A stretch of 64,000 nt of DNA from Rhodanobacteraceae bacterium ZG21-1 (GCA_021390615.1 JAJEJU010000025.1:620001-684000), one strand, 5' to 3'. Positions 1 through 15,767 are shown, counted from the stretch's first letter. Made by a program: numbers and translations. The notes: generated from the letters alone by a model not told the origin.

Positions 1-2080
<2,080 letters not shown>

Positions 2081-2105
2081 TGCATAGCTCCCGTGATCGC
2101 GCGGA

Positions 2106-6266
<4,161 letters not shown>

Positions 6267-6577
6267 GGTCGGTGACGCCTCGGTTCGCAGTGACGCCGGT
6301 GGTGCACACACCGGCTAAAGTGGGAAAGCTTGGATCTGGGGAATCGCGGTTAGAGACTTCGTAGATGAGTCCCTATTCGCCATGCCCAAGTTCCTGCGCA
6401 GCTCTAAGTTGTCGTCCAGGGAGGGCTCCTGCCCTTCTCGGATGCGCCAGGTCCAGGACCTGGCTCCGGCGAGCCGGACGCTCGTGCGCCTGGCCCAGAT
6501 CGAATCGTCCGTGATTCGCGCTTTGTCTCGGGCGAGCCGCCGTTGTCGGGCACAGCTCGATGAAACGGGCAAAGCCC

Positions 6578-6593
6578 GGGGGCTTACGCCCCC
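6578..6593 (-). terminator. Attenuator-like hairpin between rplL and rpoB
   Basis: A perfect GGGGGC/GCCCCC stem with a 4-nt loop (GTAA on the transcribed strand) is followed by a second small stem (CGGGC-TTT-GCCCG) and a short T run. The 374-nt rplL-rpoB spacer holds no gene. In E. coli this spacer carries a partial terminator that lowers rpoBC expression relative to the ribosomal proteins; the same role is inferred here from position and structure. Confidence 0.6.
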
Positions 6594-6640
6594 AGGCTTG
6601 CTTGACGCTGAGTCAAACTGACGGCGCGCAAGAGCGCCGA

Positions 6641-7012
6641 TTACTTCAGTTCGACCGTAGCGCCGGCGGCCTCGAGGTCCTTCTTGAACTTCTCGGCGTC
6701 TTCCTTCGAAGCCTGCTCCTTCACGACGCCACCGGCCTCGGTCAGGTCCTTGGCTTCCTTCAGGCCCAGGCCGGTGATGGCGCGGACGGCCTTGATCACG
6801 TCGACCTTCTTCTCGCCGGCGCTCTTCAGGATGACGTCGAACTCGGTCTGCGCTTCGGCGACCGGGGCAGCATTGCCACCGCCGGAGACCACGGCGACCG
6901 GAGCGGCGGCGGACACGCCAAACTTCTCTTCGATGGCCTTGACCAGCTCCATCACTTCCATCAGCGACTTGGCGGCGACGGCTTCAACGATCTGTTCGTT
7001 GGAAAGGGACAT
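6641..7012 (-). CDS. rplL: 50S ribosomal protein L7/L12
   Basis: This is the acidic stalk protein of the large ribosomal subunit, 123 residues. The N-terminal dimerisation domain ([20 protein letters not shown]) is followed by an Ala/Gly/Val-rich hinge around residues 36-52 and the factor-binding C-terminal domain with the conserved EFDVIL and [20 protein letters not shown] segments. It follows rplJ by 46 nt, so the pair forms the usual L10-L12 translational unit. It recruits GTPase factors such as EF-Tu and EF-G to the ribosome. Confidence 0.98.
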   Translation of the reverse strand: MSLSNEQIVEAVAAKSLMEVMELVKAIEEKFGVSAAAPVAVVSGGGNAAPVAEAQTEFDVILKSAGEKKVDVIKAVRAITGLGLKEAKDLTEAGGVVKEQASKEDAEKFKKDLEAAGATVELK

Positions 7013-7058
7013 TTTGATTTACCTCTGGAAATTGAATCGATTAGGACAGACGTCGAAC

Positions 7059-7580
7059 TTAGGCTTCAGCCGCAGCCGGGGCGACTTCGCCGCCACCCTG
7101 CTTGTCGGCCACGGCCTTGACGGCGCGGGCGAACATCGCAGCGGGCTCGGCGAGCACGCGGGCCAGCATGGCCAGGGCTTCTTCGCGGGTCGGCAGCGAG
7201 GCCAGCACGTCCACGTGGGCGGCCGGCAGCAGCTTGCCTTCCACGGAAACGACCTTGGGCTTCAGCTTGTCGTTGCCCTTGGCGAATTCCTTGATCAGGC
7301 GACCGGCGGCGCCGGGCTCCTCGGTCGAGAACGCGTACAGCAGCGGACCGGTCAGGGCGTCCTTGACGACCTCGAACTCGGTACCTACCACGGCGCGCGA
7401 AGCGAGCGTGTTCTTGACGACTTTCAGGAACACGCCGGTTTCACGGGCCTTCTTGCGCATCGCGGTCATTTGTTCGACCGTGGTGCCCGCGTACTCGGCA
7501 GCGACCAAGGAGTGGGCCTTCGCGGCCACTTCGGCCAGTTCGGCGACTACTTCTTGCTTCTGAGAGAGATTCAGAGCCAT
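7059..7580 (-). CDS. rplJ: 50S ribosomal protein L10
   Basis: L10 is the base of the ribosomal stalk that anchors L7/L12 dimers. The start [17 protein letters not shown] at 7580 is the conserved N-terminus, preceded by a GGAGGAG Shine-Dalgarno; an upstream in-frame start would add seven non-conserved residues. The product is 173 residues. In E. coli, L10 (with L12) represses its own translation by binding the rplJ leader; the 341-nt rplA-rplJ spacer leaves room for such a leader here. Confidence 0.97.
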   Translation of the reverse strand: MALNLSQKQEVVAELAEVAAKAHSLVAAEYAGTTVEQMTAMRKKARETGVFLKVVKNTLASRAVVGTEFEVVKDALTGPLLYAFSTEEPGAAGRLIKEFAKGNDKLKPKVVSVEGKLLPAAHVDVLASLPTREEALAMLARVLAEPAAMFARAVKAVADKQGGGEVAPAAAEA

Positions 7581-7875
7581 ATCACTCCTCCACTTTGACA
7601 TCCGCTTGCGACTCCTGCCGCTTGCGGTCCTGAGCGACGCCGTCCCTGACGTCGGGGATCCGGAGATCCCGGGTGGTGGCCTTTCCAGAAAAGCGATTCC
7701 AGAAGGGGCTGCACCATCTACGCAGGCCGGATCCGGTCAAGGAGTCCGATTAAGCGAACCCGCTTGCGGCGACGGCGGTTTCCCTGCCAAAACGAGCTCC
7801 CTGCCCGTCGTCGTCGCGCGCTGGCCGCGCCTGCGGTCTTTGACGGCGGCCTCGGCGCGAGCCTCGGCTACCCTC
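7581..7875 (-). promoter_or_regulatory. rplJ 5' leader, probable L10 autoregulatory region
   Basis: About 295 nt without a gene lie upstream of rplJ, between a terminator-like hairpin after rplA and the rplJ ribosome binding site. In gammaproteobacteria this region carries the rplJ promoter and the L10-binding RNA structure that couples rplJL translation to free L10. I see no unambiguous -35/-10 pair, so the assignment rests on position and family knowledge. Confidence 0.4.
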
Positions 7876-7912
7876 AAAAACGTGCCCGCGCCGGCATGCG
7901 CCGGCACGGGGC
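7876..7912 (-). terminator. Terminator-like hairpin downstream of rplA
   Basis: On the minus strand a GC-rich stem (GCCCCGTGCCGGC, loop, GCCGGCGCGGGC) is followed by ACGTTTTTG, the form of an intrinsic terminator. It begins about 10 nt after the rplA stop. It may separate the L11-L1 unit from the L10-L12-beta-beta' unit, either fully or as an attenuator. Two mismatches in the stem argue for partial readthrough. Confidence 0.6.
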
Positions 7913-7921
7913 TTCTAACGC

Positions 7922-8629
7922 TTACTTGGTCGAGATCGACAGCGTCGAGGTATCGACCGGCACGCCGACGCCCATGGTGGACGACAGCGCGATCTTCTGC
8001 AGGTACTGACCCTTGGCCGTGGCCGGCTTGGCCTTCAGCAGGTCGTTGACCAGCGCGTTCAGGTTGTCGGCGAGCTGGGCCGCCTCGAAGTTGGCCTTGC
8101 CGATGGTGGCGTGGATGATGCCCGCCTTGTCGTTGCGGAACTTCACCTGGCCGGCCTTGGCATTCTTCACGGCGGTGACGACGTCGGCGGTGACCGAGCC
8201 GTCCTTCGGGTTCGGCATCAGGCCGCGCGGGCCGAGCAGCTGACCGAGCTTACCGACCACGCGCATCGCGTCCGGCGTGGCGATCACGCGACCGAAGTCG
8301 AGATCGCCGGCCTGCATGCGCTCGGCCAGGTCGTCCATGCCGACGGCGTCGGCACCGGCGGCCTTGGCAGCCTCGGCCTTCTCGCCGGCCGGGCAGAACA
8401 CGGCCACCTTGACGGTCTTGCCGGTGCCGTGCGGCAGCAGCGAGGAACCGCGCACGCCCTGGTCGGACTTCTTCGCATCGATGCCCAGACGCACCGCCAC
8501 ATCCACCGACTCGGCGAACTTGGCCTTGGCGTTGTTCTTGACGATCTTCAGGGCCTCGTCCAGGCCATAGGTCTTGCCCGGCTGCACCGCGGCCTGGGCG
8601 GCCTTCAAACGCTTCGTAAGCTTTGCCAT
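7922..8629 (-). CDS. rplA: 50S ribosomal protein L1
   Basis: L1 is the large-subunit protein of the L1 stalk that helps release deacylated tRNA. The product is 235 residues. Family landmarks include [18 protein letters not shown] in domain I and [32 protein letters not shown] in domain II, quoted only as landmarks. It starts 3 nt after the rplK stop, the tight coupling expected of the L11 operon, where L1 represses translation of its own operon. It ends just before a terminator-like hairpin. Confidence 0.98.
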   Translation of the reverse strand: MAKLTKRLKAAQAAVQPGKTYGLDEALKIVKNNAKAKFAESVDVAVRLGIDAKKSDQGVRGSSLLPHGTGKTVKVAVFCPAGEKAEAAKAAGADAVGMDDLAERMQAGDLDFGRVIATPDAMRVVGKLGQLLGPRGLMPNPKDGSVTADVVTAVKNAKAGQVKFRNDKAGIIHATIGKANFEAAQLADNLNALVNDLLKAKPATAKGQYLQKIALSSTMGVGVPVDTSTLSISTK

Positions 8630-8632
8630 GTC

Positions 8633-9061
8633 TTAGCCCTCCACCACCAAGCCCATGCTGCGCGCGCTACCGGCAATGGTGCGCACCGCGGCGTCCAGAT
8701 CAGCAGCCGTGAGATCCGGCTCTTTCTGCTTCGCGACGTCTTCCAGCTGCTTGCGGGTGATCTTGCCGACCTTGTCGCTGTTCGGCTTGGACGAGCCCTT
8801 GGCCACGCCAGTCACCTTCTTGATCAGCACGGTGGCCGGCGGCGTCTTGGTGATGAAGGTGAAGCTGCGGTCCGAATAGGCGGTGATGATCACCGGAATC
8901 GGCATACCCGGTTCCATCTTCTGCGTGGCGGCATTGAACGCCTTGCAGAATTCCATGATATTCAGACCGCGCTGACCGAGGGCCGGGCCCACGGGCGGCG
9001 ACGGGTTGGCCTGACCGGCCTTGACCTGCAGCTTGATGTAACCGACAACTTTCTTTGCCAT
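8633..9061 (-). CDS. rplK: 50S ribosomal protein L11
   Basis: L11 forms the GTPase-associated centre with 23S rRNA. The product is 142 residues, full length. [20 protein letters not shown] and the proline-rich [20 protein letters not shown] define the N-terminal domain, and the C-terminal RNA-binding domain ends with [17 protein letters not shown]-type ribosome binding site precedes the ATG at 9061. A strong promoter lies about 140 nt upstream, so rplKA probably has its own transcript in addition to readthrough from nusG. Confidence 0.98.
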   Translation of the reverse strand: MAKKVVGYIKLQVKAGQANPSPPVGPALGQRGLNIMEFCKAFNAATQKMEPGMPIPVIITAYSDRSFTFITKTPPATVLIKKVTGVAKGSSKPNSDKVGKITRKQLEDVAKQKEPDLTAADLDAAVRTIAGSARSMGLVVEG

Positions 9062-9198
9062 TTGGAGTTCCTCGCGAGTTCAAGCGCCTTGCGGCTCCTC
9101 GCCTAGCTTCGTTCCATGGATGGAGGGGAGCCCGCCATCCCGCGGACTCGGAAACACGGACACGCGGGATCATCGAAAGACCCCGGCGTGAACCGCGC

Positions 9199-9227
9199 AG
9201 TATAAGGATTGATCACCTCTTAAGCAA
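9199..9227 (-). promoter_or_regulatory. Sigma-70 type promoter for rplKA
   Basis: TTGCTT (9222-9227) and TATACT (9199-9204) on the minus strand are separated by exactly 17 nt. The -10 box matches the TATAAT consensus at five of six positions and is followed by a G/C-rich discriminator. It lies in the 246-nt nusG-rplK spacer and points at rplK. Confidence 0.7.
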
Positions 9228-9307
9228 GCCCCGTGCCGAAACATCCGGCCGAAGCCGGGGCTGCCATAGTTTGACCGCCGCGGAACCGGACCCGGCCCCG
9301 CCCGGCG

Positions 9308-9868
9308 TCAGGCCTTCTCGACCTGCCCGAATTCCAGCTCGACCGGGGTGGAACGACCGAAAATCAGCACTGCCACGCGCAGGCGGCTCTTTTCGTAGTT
9401 CACTTCCTCGACCACGCCGTTGAAATCGTTGAACGGACCGTCGATGACCCGCACCATCTCGCCCGGCTCGAACAGCACCTTGGGCTTGGGCTTTTCCACG
9501 CCCTCGCGCACGCGGCTGAGAATGGCGTCGGCCTCGGAGTCGCGGATCGGCAGCGGCCGGTCGGCCGTACCGCCGATGAAACCCATCACCTTCGGGGTTT
9601 CCTTGATCAGATGCCAGCATTCGTCGTCGATGCGCGGCGCCTTGCCTTCGGTGTCCGTCTCGATCTGCACCAGCACATAGCCCGGGAAGAACTTGCGCTC
9701 GCTGCGGCGCTTCTGGCCGCCGCGCATCTCGATCACTTCCTCGGTCGGCACCAGCACTTCGCCGAACTTCTCTTCCATGCCCGCACGGCGGATGCGATCG
9801 TCCAGCGAACGCTTGACCTGGTTCTCGAAGCCCGAATAGGCGTGCACCACATACCAACGCTTGCTCAT
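9308..9868 (-). CDS. nusG: Transcription termination/antitermination protein NusG
   Basis: NusG binds RNA polymerase through its N-terminal NGN domain and links it to Rho or to the ribosome (S10) through its C-terminal KOW domain. The start [19 protein letters not shown] at 9868 gives 186 residues. I prefer it over the ATG two codons earlier because GAGG lies 9 nt upstream of the later ATG and only 3 nt from the earlier one. The KOW domain is visible as [19 protein letters not shown]. It starts 11 nt after secE, the usual secE-nusG pair. Confidence 0.97.
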   Translation of the reverse strand: MSKRWYVVHAYSGFENQVKRSLDDRIRRAGMEEKFGEVLVPTEEVIEMRGGQKRRSERKFFPGYVLVQIETDTEGKAPRIDDECWHLIKETPKVMGFIGGTADRPLPIRDSEADAILSRVREGVEKPKPKVLFEPGEMVRVIDGPFNDFNGVVEEVNYEKSRLRVAVLIFGRSTPVELEFGQVEKA

Positions 9869-9879
9869 GCGCATCTACC

Positions 9880-10275
9880 TCACGAACCGATCTTGAGCAG
9901 CCAGTCGAACACGACCGTCTTCAGCAGCCAGTCGATCAGGCCCAGCAGCAGGGACAGCACGATCACCACCGCGATGATGATGCCGGTCGTCTTCAGCGTC
10001 TCCTCGCGGGTCGGCCAGACCACCTTGCGCAGCTCGAACTGCGACTCGCTCAGGAATTCGCGCATGCGACGCCCGGGCCCCGTAAACGCGGCAATGGCCA
10101 GCGAGAGCACCAGCGCGACGAGCACGCCCACCAGTCGAACCGAGGTGGGAAAGCGGCTGTCGCTGCTGAACCACGAATAGGCGAACACGCCGGCGATCAG
10201 CACCGCCGCCGCCAGCACCAGCTTGCCGATATCGGCACCGCTTACGCCCTTGTTCTGTTCCGCCTTGGTATTCAT
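9880..10275 (-). CDS. secE: Protein translocase subunit SecE
   Basis: SecE is the inner-membrane subunit that clamps SecY in the Sec translocon. The product is 131 residues with three hydrophobic segments (around residues 18-35, 47-65 and 97-120), the long three-helix form found in gammaproteobacteria. The conserved amphipathic cytoplasmic helix ESQFELRKVVWPTREET precedes the last membrane helix. It sits between tRNA-Trp and nusG as in related genomes. Confidence 0.97.
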   Translation of the reverse strand: MNTKAEQNKGVSGADIGKLVLAAAVLIAGVFAYSWFSSDSRFPTSVRLVGVLVALVLSLAIAAFTGPGRRMREFLSESQFELRKVVWPTREETLKTTGIIIAVVIVLSLLLGLIDWLLKTVVFDWLLKIGS

Positions 10276-10345
10276 GCGCAGTGACTGGATGTTGCGGCCT
10301 CGGCCGCAGCCGGACGCCTATCCACCCGTCGTCGTTCCTCGGAGA

Positions 10346-10421
<76 letters not shown>

Positions 10422-10446
10422 AGGTTGCTTGAAGCCTAAATGCGAC

Positions 10447-10503
10447 GGCGAGCGGCGCAAAGTCCGCTCGCCCCACCACTTCCGCGCCCGCCGCAGCGGG
10501 CGC
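10447..10503 (-). terminator. Tandem hairpins downstream of tuf
   Basis: There are two perfect inverted repeats between the tuf stop and tRNA-Trp. The first after tuf is GCGCCCGC/GCGGGCGC (10484-10503, 4-nt loop). The second is GGCGAGCGG/CCGCTCGCC (10447-10472, 8-nt loop). Neither has a T run. They may terminate tuf transcription or protect and process the tuf/tRNA-Trp transcript; the sequence does not decide between these. Confidence 0.5.
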
Positions 10504-10515
10504 AGTCGTGCACGC

Positions 10516-11705
10516 TTACTTGATGATCTTGGCGACCACGCCGGCGCCGACCGTGCGGCCACCTTCGCGGATCGCGAAGCGCAGGCCTTCGTCCATCGCG
10601 ATCGGGTGAATCAGGCTCACCGTCATTTTGATGTTGTCGCCCGGCATCACCATCTCCACGCCGTCCGGCAGCTGGCACGCGCCCGTCACGTCCGTCGTAC
10701 GGAAGTAGAACTGCGGACGGTAGCCCTTGAAGAACGGCGTATGACGACCGCCCTCGTCCTTCGACAGCACGTACACCTCCGCCTCGAAGTCCGTGTGCGG
10801 CGTGATCGTGCCCGGCTTCGCCAGCACCTGACCGCGCTCCACGTCGTCACGCTTCAGACCGCGCAGCAGCAGACCCGCGTTGTCGCCCGCCTGGCCCTGA
10901 TCCAGCAGCTTGCGGAACATCTCCACGCCCGTCACCGTCGTCTTCGCCGTCGGACGAATGCCCACGATCTCGACTTCGTCGCCCACCTTGATGATGCCGC
11001 GCTCGATTCGACCCGTCACCACCGTGCCGCGACCCGAGATCGAGAACACGTCTTCCACCGGCATCAGGAACGCCTTGTCGATGTCGCGCTGCGGCTCCGG
11101 AATGTACGCGTCCAGCGCTTCCACCAGCTTGATGATCGCCGGCACGCCAATCTCGCTCTGATCGCCTTCCAGCGCCTTCAGCGCCGAACCCTTCACGATC
11201 GGTGTGTCGTCGCCCGGGAAGTCGTACTTCGACAGCAGCTCGCGCACTTCCATCTCGACCAGCTCGAGCAGCTCCGCGTCATCGACCATGTCCGCCTTGT
11301 TCAGGAACACCACGATGTACGGCACGCCCACCTGGCGGCTCAGCAGAATGTGCTCGCGCGTCTGCGGCATCGGGCCGTCCGCCGCCGAACACACCAGAAT
11401 CGCGCCGTCCATCTGCGCCGCACCCGTGATCATGTTCTTCACGTAGTCCGCGTGGCCAGGGCAGTCCACGTGCGCGTAGTGACGCGTCGGCGATTCGTAT
11501 TCCACGTGTGCCGTCGAGATCGTGATACCGCGCGCCTTCTCTTCCGGCGCCGCGTCGATCTGGTCGTATGCCTTGAACTCCCACCAAAGCGCTCGGCGCC
11601 GATCTTCGTCAGCGCTGCCGTCAGCGTCGTCTTGCCGTGGTCCACGTGACCAATCGTGCCCACGTTCACGTGCGGCTTGGTGCGTTCGAATTTACCCTTT
11701 GCCAT
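10516..11705 (-). pseudogene. tuf: Elongation factor Tu with a single-base frameshift at codon 42
   Basis: EF-Tu is the GTPase that delivers aminoacyl-tRNA to the ribosome. The gene starts at 11705 ([20 protein letters not shown]), with the P-loop GHVDHGKT intact. After AERFGG the frame breaks: the expected GGN-GAG-TTC-AAG (Gly-Glu-Phe-Lys) reads GGGAGTTCAAG, so one base is missing between 11580 and 11581. The remaining frame then matches EF-Tu without interruption ([23 protein letters not shown], domains II and III) to VAKIIK. With one base restored the product is 396 residues, the normal length. Many gammaproteobacteria carry a second tuf in the str operon, so loss here could be tolerated; a base-calling error is equally possible. 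It is cotranscribed with the three upstream tRNAs. Confidence 0.9.
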
Positions 11706-11786
11706 GCGCGCTAAACCCCGATGGAGTCAATGATTGAAGGAAAACTTCCCGAGCTTCCGGGACTCCCGGCAATACCCGCTGGGAGG

Positions 11787-11862
<76 letters not shown>

Positions 11863-11886
11863 TTTAAGCATTCAGGACGAGATCAA

Positions 11887-11960
<74 letters not shown>

Positions 11961-11992
11961 TTGGATAGATCTTGTCCCGCGCGGAACTCGTC

Positions 11993-12078
11993 TGGTGGAG
12001 GGAGGTGGATTCGAACCACCGAAGGCGTGAGCCAGCAGATTTACAGTCTGCCCCCGTTGGCCGCTTGGGTATCCCTCC
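11993..12078 (-). tRNA. tRNA-Tyr (GTA)
   Basis: An 86-nt class II tRNA on the minus strand has acceptor GGAGGGA/TCCCTCC, an encoded CCA and a long variable arm. The anticodon loop CTGTAAA gives anticodon GTA. It is the first gene of the Tyr-Gly-Thr-tuf operon and lies just downstream of a strong promoter. Confidence 0.97.
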
Positions 12079-12092
12079 AACAAAGAACGGCT

Positions 12093-12121
12093 ATTGTGTG
12101 GATAGGACTCACTACTGTCAA
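12093..12121 (-). promoter_or_regulatory. Promoter of the tRNA-Tyr/Gly/Thr-tuf operon
   Basis: A perfect TTGACA -35 (12116-12121) and CACAAT -10 (12093-12098) on the minus strand are separated by 17 nt. The -10 box ends 14 nt upstream of the tRNA-Tyr 5' end, the spacing expected for a stable-RNA promoter. Confidence 0.8.
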
Positions 12122-12186
12122 CACCTGCGGGCGCCTTCCGCCCCGTCGCGTGCCGCCAGACACGGCCCTCGCGACGGCGTTCCGGC

Positions 12187-12675
12187 TCAGGGCGAAGCCT
12201 GGCTGCGCTGCTCCACCAGTTGCTCCATCTCGCGGGACAGCTCCATCAGGTGCTTGGCGCGCTGCTGCAGGCGCCGCTCGTGGTCGTCGCGGGGCTCCCA
12301 GCTCGGCACCGGCGTGGGCTTGCCGTCGGGCCGGTCCAACGCCACGAAGACCATCACGCAACTGGTCGCCAGGCGCTCCTCGCCGCTGCGCAGGTCGTGC
12401 GCCGTCACGTCGACCGCCAGATGCATGCTGGATGTGCCGGTATGGATCAACCGCGCCGTCACGCTGACCAGGTCGCCGATCAGGATCGGCTTGACGAACT
12501 GGATGCCGCTGACCGAAGCCGTCACGCAGTACGCGCCGCTCCAGCCCACCGCGCAAGCATAGCCGGCCTGGTCGATCCATTTCATCACCATGCCGCCATG
12601 CACCTTGCCGCCGAAATTGACGTCGGTCGGCTGGGCCAGAAAGCGGAAATCGACGACGTGCTGCACGCCTGGCAT
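12187..12675 (-). CDS. Hotdog-fold acyl-CoA thioesterase (YciA/BFIT type)
   Basis: This is a cytoplasmic acyl-CoA hydrolase of 162 residues. The single hotdog domain shows the family hallmark DVNFGGKVHGGMVMKWIDQAGYACA near residues 15-40 (quoted as landmark), followed by TASVSGIQFVKPILIGDLV. The start at 12675 is chosen because GGAG lies 7 nt upstream; an in-frame start at 12708 would add 11 residues. The C-terminal ~40 residues are charged and helical, as in YciA relatives. It follows the tRNA operon promoter on the same strand and appears to be a single gene. The substrate cannot be read from sequence. Confidence 0.85.
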   Translation of the reverse strand: MPGVQHVVDFRFLAQPTDVNFGGKVHGGMVMKWIDQAGYACAVGWSGAYCVTASVSGIQFVKPILIGDLVSVTARLIHTGTSSMHLAVDVTAHDLRSGEERLATSCVMVFVALDRPDGKPTPVPSWEPRDDHERRLQQRAKHLMELSREMEQLVEQRSQASP

Positions 12676-12708
12676 GCGCTGCTCCACTGAGAACCTCGGG
12701 GCGCGCAT

Positions 12709-13496
12709 TATGCGCCTGACGATGCCCGGCGACCTATGGGCCCCGCCCCGGCTTCCGCATGAGTCAGCCCAGAAGAGTCAGTCCAGGCGCCACGCGGAAA
12801 TCCGATGGCACCGGGAAGCACGCTCGGATCGGCGATGAGGCGCCGGCCGATACTCCAGCTCTTGCATGGCCTGGGCGCCGCCCCGGCCAGACTTCCGTGC
12901 AGACGCCCCGGCTCATCGGCAGAACCACGCGACTGCCGGCATCGTGGATGAGCAGCCTCCAGGGTAAGGCCAGGCGACCGCACGTTCGGCCGGGTGGCGA
13001 GCCGGTAGCCGAGCAGCCTTCCGGCGCGCGATGAAGCTCCACGACGTCCATCGCCGAGCGGATCAACGCCGGATCGAATCCCTGCAGCAGGCGCCCGAAG
13101 CAAGGGCTCACCATGAGGCGATGCGACTGCCGGCGCTTGCCGCAGACCAGGCCGATGGCGTTGCCTGCCCCATAGACATGCTTCCGAAGCGCGACGCTCG
13201 AATAAGACTCATCGCCTGCGCATGCCCCAGCCATGCAAGCGCATTCGCCCGACATGCTCCCGCAAGCTCTCGCGTCTGGACGGCTAAATCAAGTCCGGCA
13301 GCGCTCGATCTTGCGCCCATCCGCGCTCAAGCCCTTCGTCGCAGGACATCTGCAACCCGCGCTTTCCGACCACCCCGTCACAGGCTCGCCACGCGCAACG
13401 CCGCCGGCGCCCGGAGTGCGGACCATTCGATGGATCGCAGACACTGATCGCGGCATATCATTGCGCTGCAAATCATGCCTCAGCCGAGGGCCTGCC
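12709..13496. other. Intergenic region without a supported gene
   Basis: 788 nt separate the thioesterase from the LysR gene. Several open frames exist on both strands, but none has a ribosome binding site, conserved motifs or natural-looking composition. The last ~60 nt contain the GAGGG ribosome binding site of the LysR gene. Confidence 0.5.
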
Positions 13497-14411
13497 GTGT
13501 CACTGCCGGATCTGAACCTGCTGGTCGCGCTGGACGTACTGCTCGAGGAAGGCAGCGTGGTCGGCGCAGCCCGGCGCATGAAACTGAGCGCCCCGGCGAT
13601 GAGCCGCACGCTGGGCCGCATCCGCGAAGCCGTCGGCGACCCGATCTTCGTACAGACCGGGCGTCGCCTGGTGCCGACTCCGCGGGCCCTGGCGATGCGC
13701 GATCAGGTGCGCGGCACGGTCGCACAGGCGCTGCACCTGCTGGCGCCCGGCAGCGAGGTCGACCTGAAGACCCTGGATCGGCAGTTCAGTGTCCGCGCCG
13801 ACGACATCTTTATCGGGATCCATGGCGGGCAACTGCTTGAGGCGATGGCCCGCGACATGCCGCGAGCCATGCTGCGCTTCACTCCCGAGCAGGACGATGC
13901 CGACCACGAAGCCTTGCGCAACGGCCGAATCGACCTGCTGATCAGCACTTCCCGCCAGCCGGGCCCCGAAATCTGCGTGCAATCGCTGTTCACCGCGACG
14001 TTTGCCGGCCTGGCTCGCGAAGGGCACCCGATTTTCGAAGACGAGATCACCCCCGAGCGCTTCGCGCGCTGGGGTCATATCGGCATTTCGCGGCGCGGCA
14101 AATCCTCCGGCCCCATCGACGCCGCGCTGGCCGTACTCGGCCTGGCCAGACACGTGGCCCTGTTGGCGCCGACGCCGTATGCCGCGATGTTCGCCCTGCT
14201 CGAATCGGATCTGCTGCTGCCGCTGCCGCAGCACCTCGCCGAAGGCGCCGTACGAGCCGGCCTGCGCATACGGCGCTTCGACCTGCCGATCACGCTGGAG
14301 ACCGTGCTGATCACCCAGGCCTGGCATCTGCGCTTCCAGGGCGATACGGCGCACCAATGGCTGCGCCGCACCATCCATCGCCTGTGCCAGGAAGCGCCTT
14401 CGATGCAATAA
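13497..14411 (+). CDS. LysR-family transcriptional regulator
   Basis: This is a DNA-binding regulator of 304 residues, the normal LysR size. I chose the GTG at 13497 because GAGGG lies 6 nt upstream and the product then begins with the family N-terminus (VSLPDLNLLVALDVLLEEG); the frame opens ~88 codons earlier but that stretch is unrelated. The winged helix-turn-helix is AARRMKLSAPAMSRTLGRIR at residues ~22-41, followed by FVQTGRRLVPTPRAL. The effector-binding domain contains LRNGRIDLLIS. It resembles the NodD/PA2206 branch. No divergent partner gene abuts it, so its target is unclear; the phenazine locus 1.3 kb downstream is one possibility (inference). Confidence 0.9.
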   Translation: MSLPDLNLLVALDVLLEEGSVVGAARRMKLSAPAMSRTLGRIREAVGDPIFVQTGRRLVPTPRALAMRDQVRGTVAQALHLLAPGSEVDLKTLDRQFSVRADDIFIGIHGGQLLEAMARDMPRAMLRFTPEQDDADHEALRNGRIDLLISTSRQPGPEICVQSLFTATFAGLAREGHPIFEDEITPERFARWGHIGISRRGKSSGPIDAALAVLGLARHVALLAPTPYAAMFALLESDLLLPLPQHLAEGAVRAGLRIRRFDLPITLETVLITQAWHLRFQGDTAHQWLRRTIHRLCQEAPSMQ

Positions 14412-15067
14412 GGCACCGTGAGCGACTCGCGGACTCGATCTGGGCACGCTGCGAGGGCAAGAGGAGAGCACGACGGCGCTCGCGGGCTTCCGCAGGCAGG
14501 CATGCCCTGGCCCACTGAACGACCGGGACAAGATGACCGGCGGGTTCATCGTGCGGCGCCTGGCCTGCCAGGGAAATCGCCGGTGCTCGCATCGCCATCG
14601 ACGCGCCATGCAACGGTTTGATTCGCGTGATGGGTGGAGCCCAAAGCCGCGGAACACCGTGCGAGACAGCGATACAGACATCTCTTGAATCAGCCAGACG
14701 GGATGCCGCCAGATCGGCACTCGGAAACCCATCGATCCCGCGTAGAGTCGGACCTGGCTGTCGACATCACACCGACGGGACGACCTCGTGCGCCGGGGTG
14801 GCGCGGTCAGCTCATCATCGCTCGCCATCCATGAGTTTGGACGCAGAAACGCAGCGCCACCGTCACCTGCACAGCGGCCGAAGCGCACTGACCGCCTTCG
14901 ACATGTCGAACGCGCCTTCGTCCGCATCCTTCAACGACGTGCGATCAAGCAGCGATGATTTCCAGTCGATACACGATGGCGAGGCATGCCGACATCGAAG
15001 CTCGGTCTATCGGCGAATCAGACGCAACCAGGCCGGCATGCGATCGACGCGCCGATCGCAATGCTCA
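14412..15067. other. Intergenic region without a supported gene
   Basis: 656 nt lie between the LysR stop and the TetR stop. Open frames on both strands lack conserved motifs and convincing ribosome binding sites. I see no terminator-quality hairpin. Confidence 0.5.
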
Positions 15068-15754
15068 CTAAGCCCGCTCTCCGAAAGCCTGACACGATCC
15101 GACGCCGGGCTCGGGCACCATCGTAAGCTCATTGTTTCGGCAGATGGACTCGACCAGGGTCATCAACTCCAACCTCAATCCCGGTGAACTCAGCAAACCT
15201 TGTCGCGCCGCGTTGTGCACGACGCCCGCTACCGCCGAGGCCAAGACCTGCGTGGAAATATGCAGGCGGTCGCCCTGGGCGGCATGCGCTTCGCCAGCGG
15301 ACTGCAGCAGCGCGCGGCAGCCCTGCACGTACCACAATCCGAATTCGTCATGACTCTCGCGCGAATCGGCACTGCGCGGCGCCTCTTCCAGCAGCACGCG
15401 ATGCGCCGCCGGGTAGCGGGTATGCGCCAGGATGACTCCGTCGACGAAAGCCTCGATGCGCTTCATGCGCGGCACTCGCTCATCGGCGGCGGAGCGCAGC
15501 GCGCCCATGATTTCGTCGAAATGGCGCCGCCTGACCGCTTCGATCAAGGCGAGTTTGTTGGGGAAGTACTGATAGAGCGATCCGATGCTGACGCCGGCGA
15601 TTTCGGCAACGGCATTAGTCGTGAATCCCGACCATCCGCGCTCGCCGAGAATATGAGCCGCCGCATCGAGAATGGATTCGATGGTGGCGCGTGACCGCCC
15701 TTGTCGGGGCTCTTTGCGCATGGCGCTTGTCGACGAAGAAATGCGAGTAGCCAA
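15068..15754 (-). CDS. TetR/AcrR-family transcriptional repressor
   Basis: This is a ligand-responsive repressor of 228 residues. The N-terminal helix-turn-helix is typical: ATIESILDAAAHILGERGWS then TTNAVAEIAGVSIGSLYQYF and PNKLALIEAV, with a ligand domain after residue ~75. The frame begins with TTG at 15754, 5 nt after AGGTG; an ATG at 15721 (MRKEPRQGRSRATIE, 217 residues) is an equally reasonable start. It is transcribed divergently from the NADPH oxidoreductase at 15845, and a 20-bp palindrome lies between them. The expected role is repression of the oxidoreductase-phzC unit and itself (inference from layout). Confidence 0.9.
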   Translation of the reverse strand: MATRISSSTSAMRKEPRQGRSRATIESILDAAAHILGERGWSGFTTNAVAEIAGVSIGSLYQYFPNKLALIEAVRRRHFDEIMGALRSAADERVPRMKRIEAFVDGVILAHTRYPAAHRVLLEEAPRSADSRESHDEFGLWYVQGCRALLQSAGEAHAAQGDRLHISTQVLASAVAGVVHNAARQGLLSSPGLRLELMTLVESICRNNELTMVPEPGVGSCQAFGERA

Positions 15755-15767
15755 GTTATCACCTGAA

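Noticed and set aside
10516-11705. Programmed ribosomal frameshifting in tuf
   Set aside because: No slippery heptamer, no downstream stimulator, and EF-Tu genes are not known to be frameshifted; a simple deletion or sequencing error explains it.
12764-13255. A 163-codon minus-strand frame upstream of the LysR gene
   Set aside because: No ribosome binding site, no recognisable domain and unnatural Cys/Arg/Gly-rich composition.
14618-15187. A 189-codon plus-strand frame between LysR and TetR
   Set aside because: It overlaps the TetR 3' end antisense, lacks a ribosome binding site and has no similarity I can recognise.
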